From JAAZLS01 sp964585925 (GTDB lineage Bacteria > Bacillota > Dethiobacteria > DTU022), in contig CAZPFS010000035.1 of assembly GCA_964585925.1 (NCBI GenBank), positions 1 through 18,900 of the forward strand: DNA of 18,900 bases. Reading direction: 5' to 3'. The notes beneath the pieces are model-generated. The model was given only the letters and a program-made list of their open reading frames with translations. It searched no databases and was not told where the DNA came from. The position numbers and the translations under genes were made by a program. Positions within the stretch are counted from its first letter, which is position 1. Each line of letters begins with the position of its first letter. This document shows positions 6,535-14,993 of this stretch, one piece after another.

Positions 6535-7662
6535 ATGGCTTTAAATGCAAAGGCGATCGCTGAAGCGGCGGCCAACCGCGGCTTGGATCTGGCGGGGATG
6601 GCGACGGCCGAACCACTTGATCACCTCAGAGAGCGGCTGGAAAAGCGCCGCCTGGAAGGCAGAACGACAACGTTTGAAGAACCCGACATAAACCGCCGGC
6701 TGGACCCCGGGCTGATCTGGCCCGAAGCTCGCAGCATCGTGGTAATAGGCGATTCATATCCGGTGCCGGCGGCGGAAGAGACGATATCTCACCGAGAGCC
6801 GCTGGGGAAGGTAGCCCGCTGTGCACAAGGATTCGATTACCACCGGCGGCTGGGAAAAAAAGCCGGGCTGCTGGTCAGGGACCTCCAAAAAATAATTTCC
6901 GCTCCGCTCAACTACCGCATCCTGATAGACCGAAACCCTTTGCTGGAAAGAGAACTGGCGGCAATGGCCGGTTTGGGCTTGATCGGAGAAAATTGCAATT
7001 TAATCACACCCACAAGGGGATCATTTGTCGCTCTGGGTACAATACTGATCGACAGATCGGTTGAACCTTCCACCCCGATCGGCGTCGACGGCTGCCTGGG
7101 CTGCGGGCGCTGCCGGGAGGCCTGCCCCACCGGCGCCCTGATTGCCCCCCATGTTATTGATCCAGCCCGCTGCCTCTCTTACCGAACACAGTTGCCGGGG
7201 ATAATTCCGGAACCCCTCCGCCCCCTGATGGGAAACCTGCTGTACGGATGTGATCGCTGCCAGGAGGTTTGTCCATATAACCAGGACACGGCGGTAGTTT
7301 CCCCTCCTGAAGAACGGTTAGCATTCTTTCCGGCCGAACCCCGTCTGATCCCCATGCTCTCCATGACCAAAAAAATTTTTTCATCCACGATCGCCTTGAG
7401 TGCAGCCGGCTGGAGGGGGAAAACTACACTTCAGCGCAACGCAGTAATTGCCCTGGGCAACCTGAAATATCCGGAGGCGATCGCCCCGTTGGCCCGGCTA
7501 TTGGCCGATGACCCCCGTCCGGTAATCAGGCTTCATGCAGCCTGGTCCCTGGGCGCCATCGGGGGGACCAAGGCTCGTTTTTATTTGGAAAAACACCATA
7601 AGGTTGATCCCCATCCCTTGGTGCGGGAAGAAGCCCGGTTTTCCCTGGAAAGGGCGTTCTGA
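6535..7662 (+). CDS. queG: Epoxyqueuosine reductase QueG
   Basis: QueG is a cobalamin- and 2x[4Fe-4S]-dependent cytoplasmic enzyme that reduces epoxyqueuosine to queuosine at tRNA wobble position 34. The 375 residues match the family length. The cobalamin-binding half carries Asp132 (LIDRNPLLER), placed where the proposed catalytic Asp lies. Two ferredoxin-type clusters follow: CLGCGRCREACPTGAL near residue 185 and CDRCQEVCPYN near 238. The last 75 residues are HEAT-like repeats (RNAVIALGNL, LHAAWSLGAIG) that help hold tRNA. One oddity is that the usually conserved GW.GKN motif reads GLIGENCNL, with Glu152 in place of Lys. No other queuosine genes are visible. Downstream is a cation transporter after 89 bases. 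Confidence 0.9.
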   Translation: MALNAKAIAEAAANRGLDLAGMATAEPLDHLRERLEKRRLEGRTTTFEEPDINRRLDPGLIWPEARSIVVIGDSYPVPAAEETISHREPLGKVARCAQGFDYHRRLGKKAGLLVRDLQKIISAPLNYRILIDRNPLLERELAAMAGLGLIGENCNLITPTRGSFVALGTILIDRSVEPSTPIGVDGCLGCGRCREACPTGALIAPHVIDPARCLSYRTQLPGIIPEPLRPLMGNLLYGCDRCQEVCPYNQDTAVVSPPEERLAFFPAEPRLIPMLSMTKKIFSSTIALSAAGWRGKTTLQRNAVIALGNLKYPEAIAPLARLLADDPRPVIRLHAAWSLGAIGGTKARFYLEKHHKVDPHPLVREEARFSLERAF

Positions 7663-7751
7663 TGCAGAGGCAATAATTCTTTGGCCGAGTCTTTTCTGGG
7701 GATAATCGATATAATAATTAACAGAATCATATCAGTTGGTGAATTTAAGAA

Positions 7752-8675
7752 ATGAAATGGTTGGCTAATCTCCTGGCGGAAAAAATTACCCTGAACCGGA
7801 ACCTGGTCCTCCCTGCAGAAAGAACCCGGATCGGACTGATCGAAGGCTGGTTCAGTATCCTGGGGAACCTGTTGTTAACGGCGCTGAAAGCAGTGATTGG
7901 GCTGGCTGTGGGCAGCGTATCCCTGCTCGCGGATTCCGCCCATACAGCTTCCGATATTGCCTCCTCGGCAATAGTGGTAATCGGGTTCAGAATATCCGCC
8001 AAGGCCCCGGATACCGAACATCCCTTTGGCCACGGGAGGGCAGAATATCTGGTGGGCCTGGCCATAGCCGCCATGCTGGTAGTGGTGGGAGTTCTGTTTG
8101 TTATCGGTTCCTGTCAGCGTCTGTTCAGCGGGCCTGCTGCCCGCCCCAGTATAACCGCGGTACTGGTAACTGGAGGAAGTATACTTCTCAAGGAGCTGAT
8201 GCACTACTTTTCCCTCAAACTCGGACAGATGATCGGCTCGGAAGCGCTGATTGCCGATGCCTGGCACCATCGCAGTGATACCCTGACTTCGGTAGTGGTG
8301 CTAATCGCCCTGGTGGGTAATTTATTCAAACTCGACTACCTGGACGCCCTGTTTGGTTTGCTTGTCTCGGGGTTTGTGATTTATACCGGGCTGGATCTGG
8401 CCCGTAAATCTGCCAACCGCCTGTTGGGCACTGAATCACCTGCCGAAACAAGGGAACATGTCATCAACTCCGCCCAGTCGGTAAAAGGGGTAATCAATGT
8501 TCACGATCTGATGATCCATGACTATGGGTTGAACAAATCAATCAGTTTGCATATCGAGGTTGATCAAAACCTGAGCCTGCGGGGAGCCCATGAAATAGCC
8601 AAGACCGTGGAGGGGCGGATTGCCGAACATCTGCCCTGCAGTGTGGTTGTCCATATAGATCCCCGGGAACGGTAA
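7752..8675 (+). CDS. Cation diffusion facilitator (CDF) family transporter
   Basis: CDF proteins export divalent metals against protons across the cytoplasmic membrane. The 307 residues have six predicted helices from about residue 30 to 225, then a cytoplasmic ferredoxin-like domain (about 230-305) with VKGVINVHDLMIHDYG and a terminal SVVVHIDP. The metal site is His64-x3-Asp68 in helix 2 (ADSAHTASD) and His172-x3-Asp176 in helix 5 (AWHHRSD). The family HPFGHGRAEY loop is at 90-99. Two HxxxD halves favour a tetrahedral Zn/Co/Cd-type site over the Mn type, which is inference. The RBS is weak (GGTG). A TATAAT at 7710-7715 upstream lacks a good -35 box, so metal-dependent control may be needed. 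Confidence 0.88.
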   Translation: MKWLANLLAEKITLNRNLVLPAERTRIGLIEGWFSILGNLLLTALKAVIGLAVGSVSLLADSAHTASDIASSAIVVIGFRISAKAPDTEHPFGHGRAEYLVGLAIAAMLVVVGVLFVIGSCQRLFSGPAARPSITAVLVTGGSILLKELMHYFSLKLGQMIGSEALIADAWHHRSDTLTSVVVLIALVGNLFKLDYLDALFGLLVSGFVIYTGLDLARKSANRLLGTESPAETREHVINSAQSVKGVINVHDLMIHDYGLNKSISLHIEVDQNLSLRGAHEIAKTVEGRIAEHLPCSVVVHIDPRER

Positions 8676-8793
8676 CGGACATTTGCCGGCAACCGCATTA
8701 AGCTTTGACCCGCCCGGCGGCAGCTCCGTCGCCGCTGTTGCAAGGACTTTGTATCGCCGCGTTTTCCCAAAGCCCGCCCCTGAAAACCGGCCA

Positions 8794-8822
8794 TAGCCAT
8801 TACCATGATTTGGGGGTAAAAT
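8794..8822 (+). promoter_or_regulatory. Possible promoter for nadE
   Basis: TAGCCA (8794-8799, four of six) and TAAAAT (8817-8822, five of six) are 17 bases apart. Transcription from near 8829 would give a leader of about 125 bases that contains the nested inverted repeats at 8844-8921. Confidence 0.4.
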
Positions 8823-8843
8823 AAACTACGATCGGACCCTTTT

Positions 8844-8921
8844 CCGTGGCTAAAAATTTGCCGCCAAAGGTCTGTATCTCAAAACAGCGGCCATATGTTA
8901 AAATTATGGAAAATGCCACGG
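8844..8921 (+). promoter_or_regulatory. Structured 5' leader of nadE
   Basis: CCGTGGC (8844-8850) is perfectly complementary to GCCACGG (8915-8921). Nested within it GCCGC (8860-8864) is complementary to GCGGC (8887-8891). Together they would form a two-tier stem with A/U-rich internal loops, ending 22 bases before the nadE RBS (AAAGGAGG, 8941-8948). I do not recognise a known riboswitch class here. Control by an NAD-pathway ligand is possible but unproven. Confidence 0.4.
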
Positions 8922-8954
8922 TAATCGGAAGGTGGGAATTAAAGGAGGATATTT

Positions 8955-10565
8955 TTGAAAATTGCTCTGGCCCAATGCAACTTTACTGCCGGCGATCTGA
9001 AGAAAAACAATCGGAAAATAGAACAATTTTACCGTTCCGCCTGCCGGGCGAAAGCAGGGCTGGTGGTTTTCCCTGAACTGGCGGTGACCGGCTATCCTCC
9101 GGGCGATTTGCTGCTGAACCATGGATTCAGGGAAGAAACGGCAAAAATAATTTTTGCCGAGCTCTCTTCGCTGACCGGATCCGGCTGCCCGCCGATACTG
9201 ATCGGCGCCCCTTTCGAAAGCGGCGACCACCTTTATAATGCCGCTCTTTTACTGCTCAAGGGAGGGGTCCGGCCGGTTCAATTTAAAAAAATCCTTGGCG
9301 CCCACCGTTATTTTTGTGAGCATCATTATTTTACCCCGGGACCGGAACCCGGCCTCACCGATCTGGACAGCCGAGCCGCCGGAATTGTAATCGGGGAATG
9401 GTCTCCGGATCTCCCCGGCAGCCGACCGTCGCCCGGAACGCTGGAACATCTGGCTGCCACGGGTGCCGGAGCCATAATCAACCTTACCGCCACCCGTTAT
9501 TATTACGGCCGTCAATCTGCCCATGAAAAAGAGTTATCGGCACTGGCCCTTAAACACCAGGTGGGAATAATAGAGATAAACCAGGCCGGATCCCAAGACG
9601 GCCTGGTTTTCAGCGGCGCCAGCCTTGTTTTTAACTGCCGGGGAGAGCTGATCCTCAGGGGAACCCCCTTTGAAGAAGAGCTGTGCTGTTTTGAACTCTC
9701 GGCCCTATTTGAACCTGCCCCGAAAGCCTTGTCCCTTGCAACGGAAGATACCGGCTGGATCCTTAATGGTTTGAAGTCGGGAATCAGAGACTATCTGTCC
9801 AAAAATCGATTTGCCCGGGCGGTGATCGGTTTAAGCGGGGGCGTTGACTCAGCGGTGGCCGCCGCCCTGGCCGTGGAGGCGCTGGGAGCTGAAAATGTGC
9901 TGGGGGTGCTGATGCCCTCTCCCTACTCGCCCCCCCACAGCGTGGAAGATGCCCTGGCGCTGGTGGCAAACCTGGGCATTGAGCACCGCCTGATCCCCAT
10001 TGAAAGTGTTTTTCTTTCCTTCAGCCGCTTGCTCAACCCCGGCGGAAATCTGACCCAGGATCTGGCCGAAGAGAACCTGCAGGCCCGGATTCGCGGAAAT
10101 ATACTGATGTTTATCTCCAACCGCGAACATTACCTGGTCCTGACCACCGGAAACCGTTCGGAACTCTCGGTGGGATACTGCACCCTGTACGGGGATATGG
10201 CGGGAGGGCTGGCCGTGCTCGGTGATTTGCCCAAGCTGAAGGTTTATGAACTGGCCCGCTATCTGAACCGCAACCGGGAGATCATCCCGCAGCGGACCCT
10301 CCTGAAACCCCCCTCCGCGGAACTGCGTCCGGACCAACAGGATGAACAGAGCCTGCCGCCCTATTCACTGCTGGACCCGATCCTTCAGCTTTACCTGGAA
10401 GAAAACCAATCCGCCGGGGAAATTGCAGCCCGGGGATACGAAGAAGAAACCGTAGCCCGGGTTCTTCAACTGGCCGATTGGGCCGGATACAAACAACGAC
10501 AAGCCCCTCCCCGCCTGTGGATCACCTCTCCCCGAATAGAACGACGTACCCCCGGATTCAGATGA
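8955..10565 (+). CDS. nadE: NAD+ synthetase, two-domain form with a degenerate nitrilase domain
   Basis: NadE converts nicotinic acid adenine dinucleotide to NAD+ with ATP and an ammonia source. The TTG start is well placed 6 bases after GGAGG. Residues 1 to about 250 form a nitrilase-fold domain; residues 270-530 form the synthetase with SGGVDSAVAA (294-303), TTGNRSELSVGYCTLYGD, PKLKVYELA and PSAELRPDQQDEQSLPPY, all intact. In the nitrilase domain Glu41 (FPELAVTGYP) and Lys111 are kept, but the position of the catalytic Cys in the usual ICEDIW motif is Gly147 (VIGEWSPD), and the LPNYxVFDExRYF segment is altered to LGAHRYFCEHHYF. By family knowledge this should abolish glutamine hydrolysis and leave an ammonia-dependent enzyme; that is inference. 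The 536-residue length is near normal, so there is no truncation. Confidence 0.9.
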   Translation: MKIALAQCNFTAGDLKKNNRKIEQFYRSACRAKAGLVVFPELAVTGYPPGDLLLNHGFREETAKIIFAELSSLTGSGCPPILIGAPFESGDHLYNAALLLLKGGVRPVQFKKILGAHRYFCEHHYFTPGPEPGLTDLDSRAAGIVIGEWSPDLPGSRPSPGTLEHLAATGAGAIINLTATRYYYGRQSAHEKELSALALKHQVGIIEINQAGSQDGLVFSGASLVFNCRGELILRGTPFEEELCCFELSALFEPAPKALSLATEDTGWILNGLKSGIRDYLSKNRFARAVIGLSGGVDSAVAAALAVEALGAENVLGVLMPSPYSPPHSVEDALALVANLGIEHRLIPIESVFLSFSRLLNPGGNLTQDLAEENLQARIRGNILMFISNREHYLVLTTGNRSELSVGYCTLYGDMAGGLAVLGDLPKLKVYELARYLNRNREIIPQRTLLKPPSAELRPDQQDEQSLPPYSLLDPILQLYLEENQSAGEIAARGYEEETVARVLQLADWAGYKQRQAPPRLWITSPRIERRTPGFR

Positions 10566-10628
10566 AGGCCGGATAAACGCTCCGGATCGGAACCCTTGTT
10601 GGGCCTCCTTTCCCCGCCTTTCGGCTGC

Positions 10629-10658
10629 TTGAAATACCCTCCCAACCTCCGTTATAAT
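10629..10658 (+). promoter_or_regulatory. Sigma-A-type promoter for mnmG
   Basis: TTGAAA (10629-10634) and a perfect TATAAT (10653-10658) are 18 bases apart. Initiation near 10665 would give a leader of about 30 bases to the ATG at 10695. It shows mnmG can be transcribed separately from nadE, whose stop is at 10565. Confidence 0.65.
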
Positions 10659-10694
10659 TAAGGGTGACGAAATAAAAACAAGGGCAGTTGAATC

Positions 10695-12596
10695 ATGGAT
10701 ACTAGCACCGGGTTTGAACAAAACTACCAGGTAATTGTGATCGGCGGAGGACATGCCGGCTGTGAAGCCGCCCTGGCCTCTTCCCGGATGGGCCGGCGGA
10801 CCCTGCTGGTAAGTTTGAACCTGGATCAGGTGGCCGCCATGCCCTGCAACCCTTCCCTGGGTGGGCCCGGAAAAGGCCACCTGGTCCGGGAAGTCGACGC
10901 CCTGGGGGGAGAGATGGCTGTAAACGCTGACCGGAACCTGCTCCAGGTAAGGCTGCTCAACACCGGCAAGGGGCCGGCGGTGCAGGCCCTGCGGGCCCAG
11001 GTTGATAAGCTGGGCTACCAACACAGCATGCGCCGGGCACTGGAGAAAGAAACTAATTTGCGCTTGATCGAAGATATGGTGGAGCAGATCCTGGTGGAAG
11101 ACGGCCGCATCAAAGGAATCCAAACCAGAAGCGGCTACTGCTTTTCGGGGCAAACAGTAGTGCTGGCAGCCGGGGTTTATCTGCGATCACAAATTTATTA
11201 CGGACCACAAAAACACTCCGGAGCCCCCGGGAATCTGATCCCTTCCAAAAAACTGGCCGAAAACCTGCTCGCCCTGGGGTTTACCCTGGAACGGTTCAGA
11301 ACCAACACCCCTCCCCGTGTTCACCGCCGGAGCGTTGATTTCAGCAGGCTGATCCCCATTCAGGGTGAGCCGGAGGCGCCGGGACTGTCGTTGATCACGG
11401 AAAATTCACCCCGCGAGCAGCTTCCCTGCTGGATGGGCCATACTACCCCCCGCACCCATCAGATCATTCATAACAGTTTGGCCTATATACCGCTTCCGGA
11501 CCCGGCCATCTCCCGCAAAGGCCCCCGTTACTGCCCCTCCATCGAGGAAAAGGTGATCCGGTTTGCCCGGAGAGAACGGCACCCCATTTTCATCGAGCCG
11601 GAGGGAGCAGGTACCGATGAACTCTACCTGCAGGGGCTCTCCACCGAACTTCCCCCCGCAGTTCAGGAAGCCTTTCTGCGTACCGTCCCCGGCCTGGAGC
11701 GGGTGGAGATCATCCGCCCGGCCTACGGCATAGAGTACGATTATGCCCCCCCGGTTCAACTCAGGCCCACTCTGGAGACCAAGCTGTTGCAGGGACTCTT
11801 TTTTGCCGGTCAGATCAACGGCACCACCGGTTACGAGGAAGCCGCCGCACAAGGCCTGATCGCCGGGATCAACGCCGCTCTGACCGCCTTGGATCAGGAA
11901 CCGCTGATCATCAGGCGCCATGAGGGCTATATCGGGGTGCTGATCGATGATCTGGTTACCCTGGGGGTGGATGAACCGTACCGCATGTTCACCTCCCGCA
12001 GTGAACACCGGCTGCTGCTGCGCCACGACAATGCCGATCTTCGCCTGACCGGACTTGCCCGCCGCCTGGGGCTGGCTACGGAGGATTATTATCTTCGCTG
12101 CCGGCGGAAACAGGAATTTGTGGAAACCGAAAAAAAACGTCTGCACTGCCTGCGATTTCAGCCCGGTGAAGAGATCAACCACAAACTTGAGGCCTTGGGC
12201 TCCTCCCCTTTGCAGGATTCCACCGGAGGGGACGAACTGCTGCGCCGGCCGGAGATAAACTACCACCGGATTTTGGATCTGGAAGAAAAAAAAGTGCCCG
12301 CTCTGCCTGCAGATATGATCCATGAACTGGAGAACCAGATTAAATACGCCGGATATATTGAAAAACAGGAGACAACCATCAAACGGGCTTCTCGTCTTCA
12401 GGATAAATTCATCCCGGAAAATTTTGATTTTGAGCGGGCGGTTAACCTTTCAGCAGAGGCCCGTCAGAAATTAAACCGAATCCGCCCCTTGACATTGGGA
12501 CAGGCTTCCCGGGTGAGCGGGGTCACCCCGGCGGATATCACCATGCTCTTGCTGTACCTGGAGAAACCGGAACTTCTGGCGGGCAGAGAGCAATAG
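10695..12596 (+). CDS. mnmG: tRNA uridine-5-carboxymethylaminomethyl(34) synthesis enzyme MnmG
   Basis: MnmG (GidA), with MnmE, builds the cmnm5 group on U34 of several tRNAs in the cytoplasm using FAD, NADH and a folate donor. The 633 residues match the family. Visible are the FAD-binding VIVIGGGHAGCEAA (residues 13-26), MPCNPSLGGPGKGHLVREVDALGG with the conserved Cys, NTGKGPAVQALRAQ, a central GYEEAAAQGLIAGINAA near residue 380, TSRSEHRLLLRHDNAD near 435, and the C-terminal helical MnmE-binding domain with YAGYIEKQ. mnmE and rsmG, frequent partners in Firmicutes, are not next to it. The gene has its own promoter and an AAGGG RBS. Confidence 0.96.
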   Translation: MDTSTGFEQNYQVIVIGGGHAGCEAALASSRMGRRTLLVSLNLDQVAAMPCNPSLGGPGKGHLVREVDALGGEMAVNADRNLLQVRLLNTGKGPAVQALRAQVDKLGYQHSMRRALEKETNLRLIEDMVEQILVEDGRIKGIQTRSGYCFSGQTVVLAAGVYLRSQIYYGPQKHSGAPGNLIPSKKLAENLLALGFTLERFRTNTPPRVHRRSVDFSRLIPIQGEPEAPGLSLITENSPREQLPCWMGHTTPRTHQIIHNSLAYIPLPDPAISRKGPRYCPSIEEKVIRFARRERHPIFIEPEGAGTDELYLQGLSTELPPAVQEAFLRTVPGLERVEIIRPAYGIEYDYAPPVQLRPTLETKLLQGLFFAGQINGTTGYEEAAAQGLIAGINAALTALDQEPLIIRRHEGYIGVLIDDLVTLGVDEPYRMFTSRSEHRLLLRHDNADLRLTGLARRLGLATEDYYLRCRRKQEFVETEKKRLHCLRFQPGEEINHKLEALGSSPLQDSTGGDELLRRPEINYHRILDLEEKKVPALPADMIHELENQIKYAGYIEKQETTIKRASRLQDKFIPENFDFERAVNLSAEARQKLNRIRPLTLGQASRVSGVTPADITMLLLYLEKPELLAGREQ

Positions 12597-12606
12597 GTTA
12601 TTATGA

Positions 12607-12713
12607 GGGCACGTTCTGCTGTCTCCGCAGCTATGGGCGGATGTTGGGCACGACTCCGCCCTGTATCATGGGCACTGCAAAATGTGACGGGACATCCGTC
12701 CCCAGCCGTCACA
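12607..12713 (+). other. Hairpin-rich spacer between mnmG and mrfA
   Basis: The 138-base gap holds GGGCGGA (12635-12641) paired with TCCGCCC (12655-12661), then TGTGAC (12683-12688) paired with GTCACA (12708-12713), enclosing an inner GGGAC/GTCCC hairpin. The hexamer GGGCAC occurs three times (12607, 12646, 12670). No T-run follows, so a terminator is unlikely. The second structure ends just before the mrfA RBS (12721-12728) and could control its translation. An alternative ATG at 12603 would translate this region, but the translation is not protein-like and it lacks an RBS. Confidence 0.4.
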
Positions 12714-12734
12714 TATCATCAAAGGAGGACCGCG

Positions 12735-14993
12735 TTGGCCATAAAAGAACTACTTGCGCAATGGAAAAAAACCCCCGGGTTTTTAGCCCGGGTCACCCGC
12801 TGGGAGGTCATGCCCGCCACCAAAGGGGCCTATACCGGGTTTCCGCCCTCCCTGGACATTCGCTTGACCGACACCCTTCAACACCGCGGGATCAGCCGGC
12901 TTTACCGCCACCAGGCCGAAGCCCTGGAAGCGCTGCAGAGGGGAGAACATGTGATCGTAGTTACTCCCACCTCCTCCGGCAAAACCCTCTGCTACAATTT
13001 GCCGGTGGTGAACACCCTGTTGGCCGATCCCGAGGCCAGGGCTATCTATCTGTTTCCTACCAAGGCACTTTCTCAGGATCAGGTGGCTGAGCTGTCAGGC
13101 CTGCTGAACAGTTTAAATGCCGGAATAAGGGCTTATACCTATGACGGGGACACCAGAACCGATCTGCGGCGGTCGATCCGTACCTCGGGTCGGATTATAA
13201 TCACCAATCCCGATATGCTGCACACCGGGATTCTGCCACATCATACCAAATGGGTAAAGCTGTTCAGCAATTTAAAATATATAGTTATCGATGAGGCCCA
13301 TCAATACCGGGGTGTATTTGGAAGCCACGTGGCCAACGTAATCCGGAGATTGAAACGGATTTGCTGCTTTTACGGATCAGACCCCAGATTCGTGCTCTGT
13401 TCAGCCACCATGGGCAACCCCCGGGAACTTGCTGAAAACCTGATTGAAAATCCGGTAACCGAAATAAATAACAGCGGCGCTCCCCGCTCGGAAAAGCATT
13501 TTATTTTTTATAATCCCCCCTGTATTGACCGGGAACAGGGAATCAGGCGCAGCTCACTGCTGGAAACCCGCCGGCTGGCTTCTAATCTGATCAAGCATGG
13601 CCTTCAGACCATCGTTTTCACCCGCAGCCGTTTGGGGGTGGAGGTTTTATTGACCTACCTGCAGGCAAACCAAAAACCCTGTTCGGGGCCGGAAAATGAT
13701 ATCAGGGGTTACCGCGGCGGCTATCTCCCCCGGGAAAGACGAGCTATCGAAGAAGGCCTGCGACAGGGAACAATAAAGGCTGTCGTCAGCACGAATGCCC
13801 TTGAGCTGGGTATCGACATCGGCCAACTGGAAGCCTGCCTGATCAACGGCTATCCGGGCACCATCGCCAGCTGCTGGCAGCAGGCCGGACGGGCCGGACG
13901 CCGCAGCGGAATTTCCCTGGCAGTGCTTATCGCCAACAGCGAACCCTTAAACCAGTATATTATCAACCACCCGGATTATTTTTTTACGGGTTCCCCGGAA
14001 CGGGCGCTGATCAATCCCGACAACCTGATTATCCTTACCAACCATTTGCGCTGTGCCGCTTTTGAACTGCCATTCCGGGACGGGGAAAATTTTGGCCGGA
14101 CCGAGATAACCGAAATACTCCAATTTTTGGCGGAAGAACAAGTGCTGTTTTACAGCGAGGGCCGCTATCACTGGATGGATAGCACCTTTCCGGCTGAAGA
14201 GATCAGCCTGCGCAGCGCCACCGCGGAAAATGTGGTGATCATAGACAACACCGCCCAGCCCCGGGTAATCGGCGAGGTAGACCGCTTCAGCGCTCCCATG
14301 CTGGTGCACGAAGAAGCAATATATATCCATGGCGGCCGCCAATACCAGGTAAAAAAATTGGATTATAATGGAAAAAGGGCTTATGTGCAGCAGGTGAAAG
14401 TAAACTACTTTACCGACGCCCAGCTGGATGCGGACTTGAAAGTGCTCGATGTCTTTGAACAGAAGGAGGAGACCATCCTCCGGGCCTGGGGTGAGGTGAG
14501 AATAAACGCGGTAATCCCCAGATTCAAAAAGATTAGGTTCCACACTCATGAAAACCTGGGTTTTGGCCATATCGACCTGCCGGAGACGGAGATGCATACC
14601 ACCGCTTTCTGGTTAGGTTTTCCGGCCCCCTCCCTGGGAGGAATGAGCCAGCCGGCAATCCAGGCCGGGTTGGTGGGGCTGTCAAATTTACTGCCCCAGA
14701 TCGCAGCACTGTTTTTGATGGGCGATCCCCGGGACTTGAAGGCAGTCTGCCAGGTAAAATCACCGTTTACAGGCTGCCCCACCATTTTTCTGTATGACAA
14801 TTTCCCCGGCGGGGTGGGCTGCAGCCGGGAGCTTTACCGTATTTACCACCGAATTTTACAGGCTGCCCGGCAGGTGATTGTCAACTGCCGCTGCCATGGG
14901 GGCTGCCCTTCCTGTGTAGGCCCCGGCCCGCTTGCGGAAGGATCGGTGAAACAGCACAGCCTGCAATTAATCGAGGTGGTACTGCGTGATTAG
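12735..14993 (+). CDS. mrfA: DEAD/DEAH-box DNA helicase MrfA (YprA family)
   Basis: In Bacillus subtilis MrfA and MrfB form a pathway that repairs mitomycin C adducts independently of UvrA. I place the start at TTG 12735, 6 bases after AAAGGAGG (12721-12728); the 752-residue product then matches the roughly 750 of B. subtilis MrfA. The helicase core has Walker A TPTSSGKT, the DEAH box VIDEAHQYRG, motif III CSATMGNP, and the second RecA domain with FTRSRLGVE, STNALELGIDIG and QQAGRAGRR. The C-terminal DUF1998-type region ends with Cys718, Cys720, Cys724 and Cys727 (CRC...GGCPSC), the four-cysteine metal-binding set of MrfA. The mrfB start overlaps its stop by 8 bases. A hairpin-rich spacer precedes it. 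Confidence 0.92.
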   Translation: MAIKELLAQWKKTPGFLARVTRWEVMPATKGAYTGFPPSLDIRLTDTLQHRGISRLYRHQAEALEALQRGEHVIVVTPTSSGKTLCYNLPVVNTLLADPEARAIYLFPTKALSQDQVAELSGLLNSLNAGIRAYTYDGDTRTDLRRSIRTSGRIIITNPDMLHTGILPHHTKWVKLFSNLKYIVIDEAHQYRGVFGSHVANVIRRLKRICCFYGSDPRFVLCSATMGNPRELAENLIENPVTEINNSGAPRSEKHFIFYNPPCIDREQGIRRSSLLETRRLASNLIKHGLQTIVFTRSRLGVEVLLTYLQANQKPCSGPENDIRGYRGGYLPRERRAIEEGLRQGTIKAVVSTNALELGIDIGQLEACLINGYPGTIASCWQQAGRAGRRSGISLAVLIANSEPLNQYIINHPDYFFTGSPERALINPDNLIILTNHLRCAAFELPFRDGENFGRTEITEILQFLAEEQVLFYSEGRYHWMDSTFPAEEISLRSATAENVVIIDNTAQPRVIGEVDRFSAPMLVHEEAIYIHGGRQYQVKKLDYNGKRAYVQQVKVNYFTDAQLDADLKVLDVFEQKEETILRAWGEVRINAVIPRFKKIRFHTHENLGFGHIDLPETEMHTTAFWLGFPAPSLGGMSQPAIQAGLVGLSNLLPQIAALFLMGDPRDLKAVCQVKSPFTGCPTIFLYDNFPGGVGCSRELYRIYHRILQAARQVIVNCRCHGGCPSCVGPGPLAEGSVKQHSLQLIEVVLRD

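Noticed and set aside
7710..7715. TATAAT upstream of the CDF transporter as a promoter
   Set aside because: A perfect -10 but no -35 box within 15-18 bases and no extended -10; kept only as a note in the gene entry.
10365..12323. Long antisense ORFs opposite nadE and mnmG (for example 11406-12323)
   Set aside because: They are shadows of GC-rich coding DNA: low-complexity, without RBS or recognisable motifs, and opposite highly conserved genes.
12603..12734. 44-residue N-terminal extension of MrfA from ATG 12603
   Set aside because: No RBS before 12603, the segment is hairpin-rich and not protein-like, and the TTG at 12735 has an ideal RBS and gives the normal family length.
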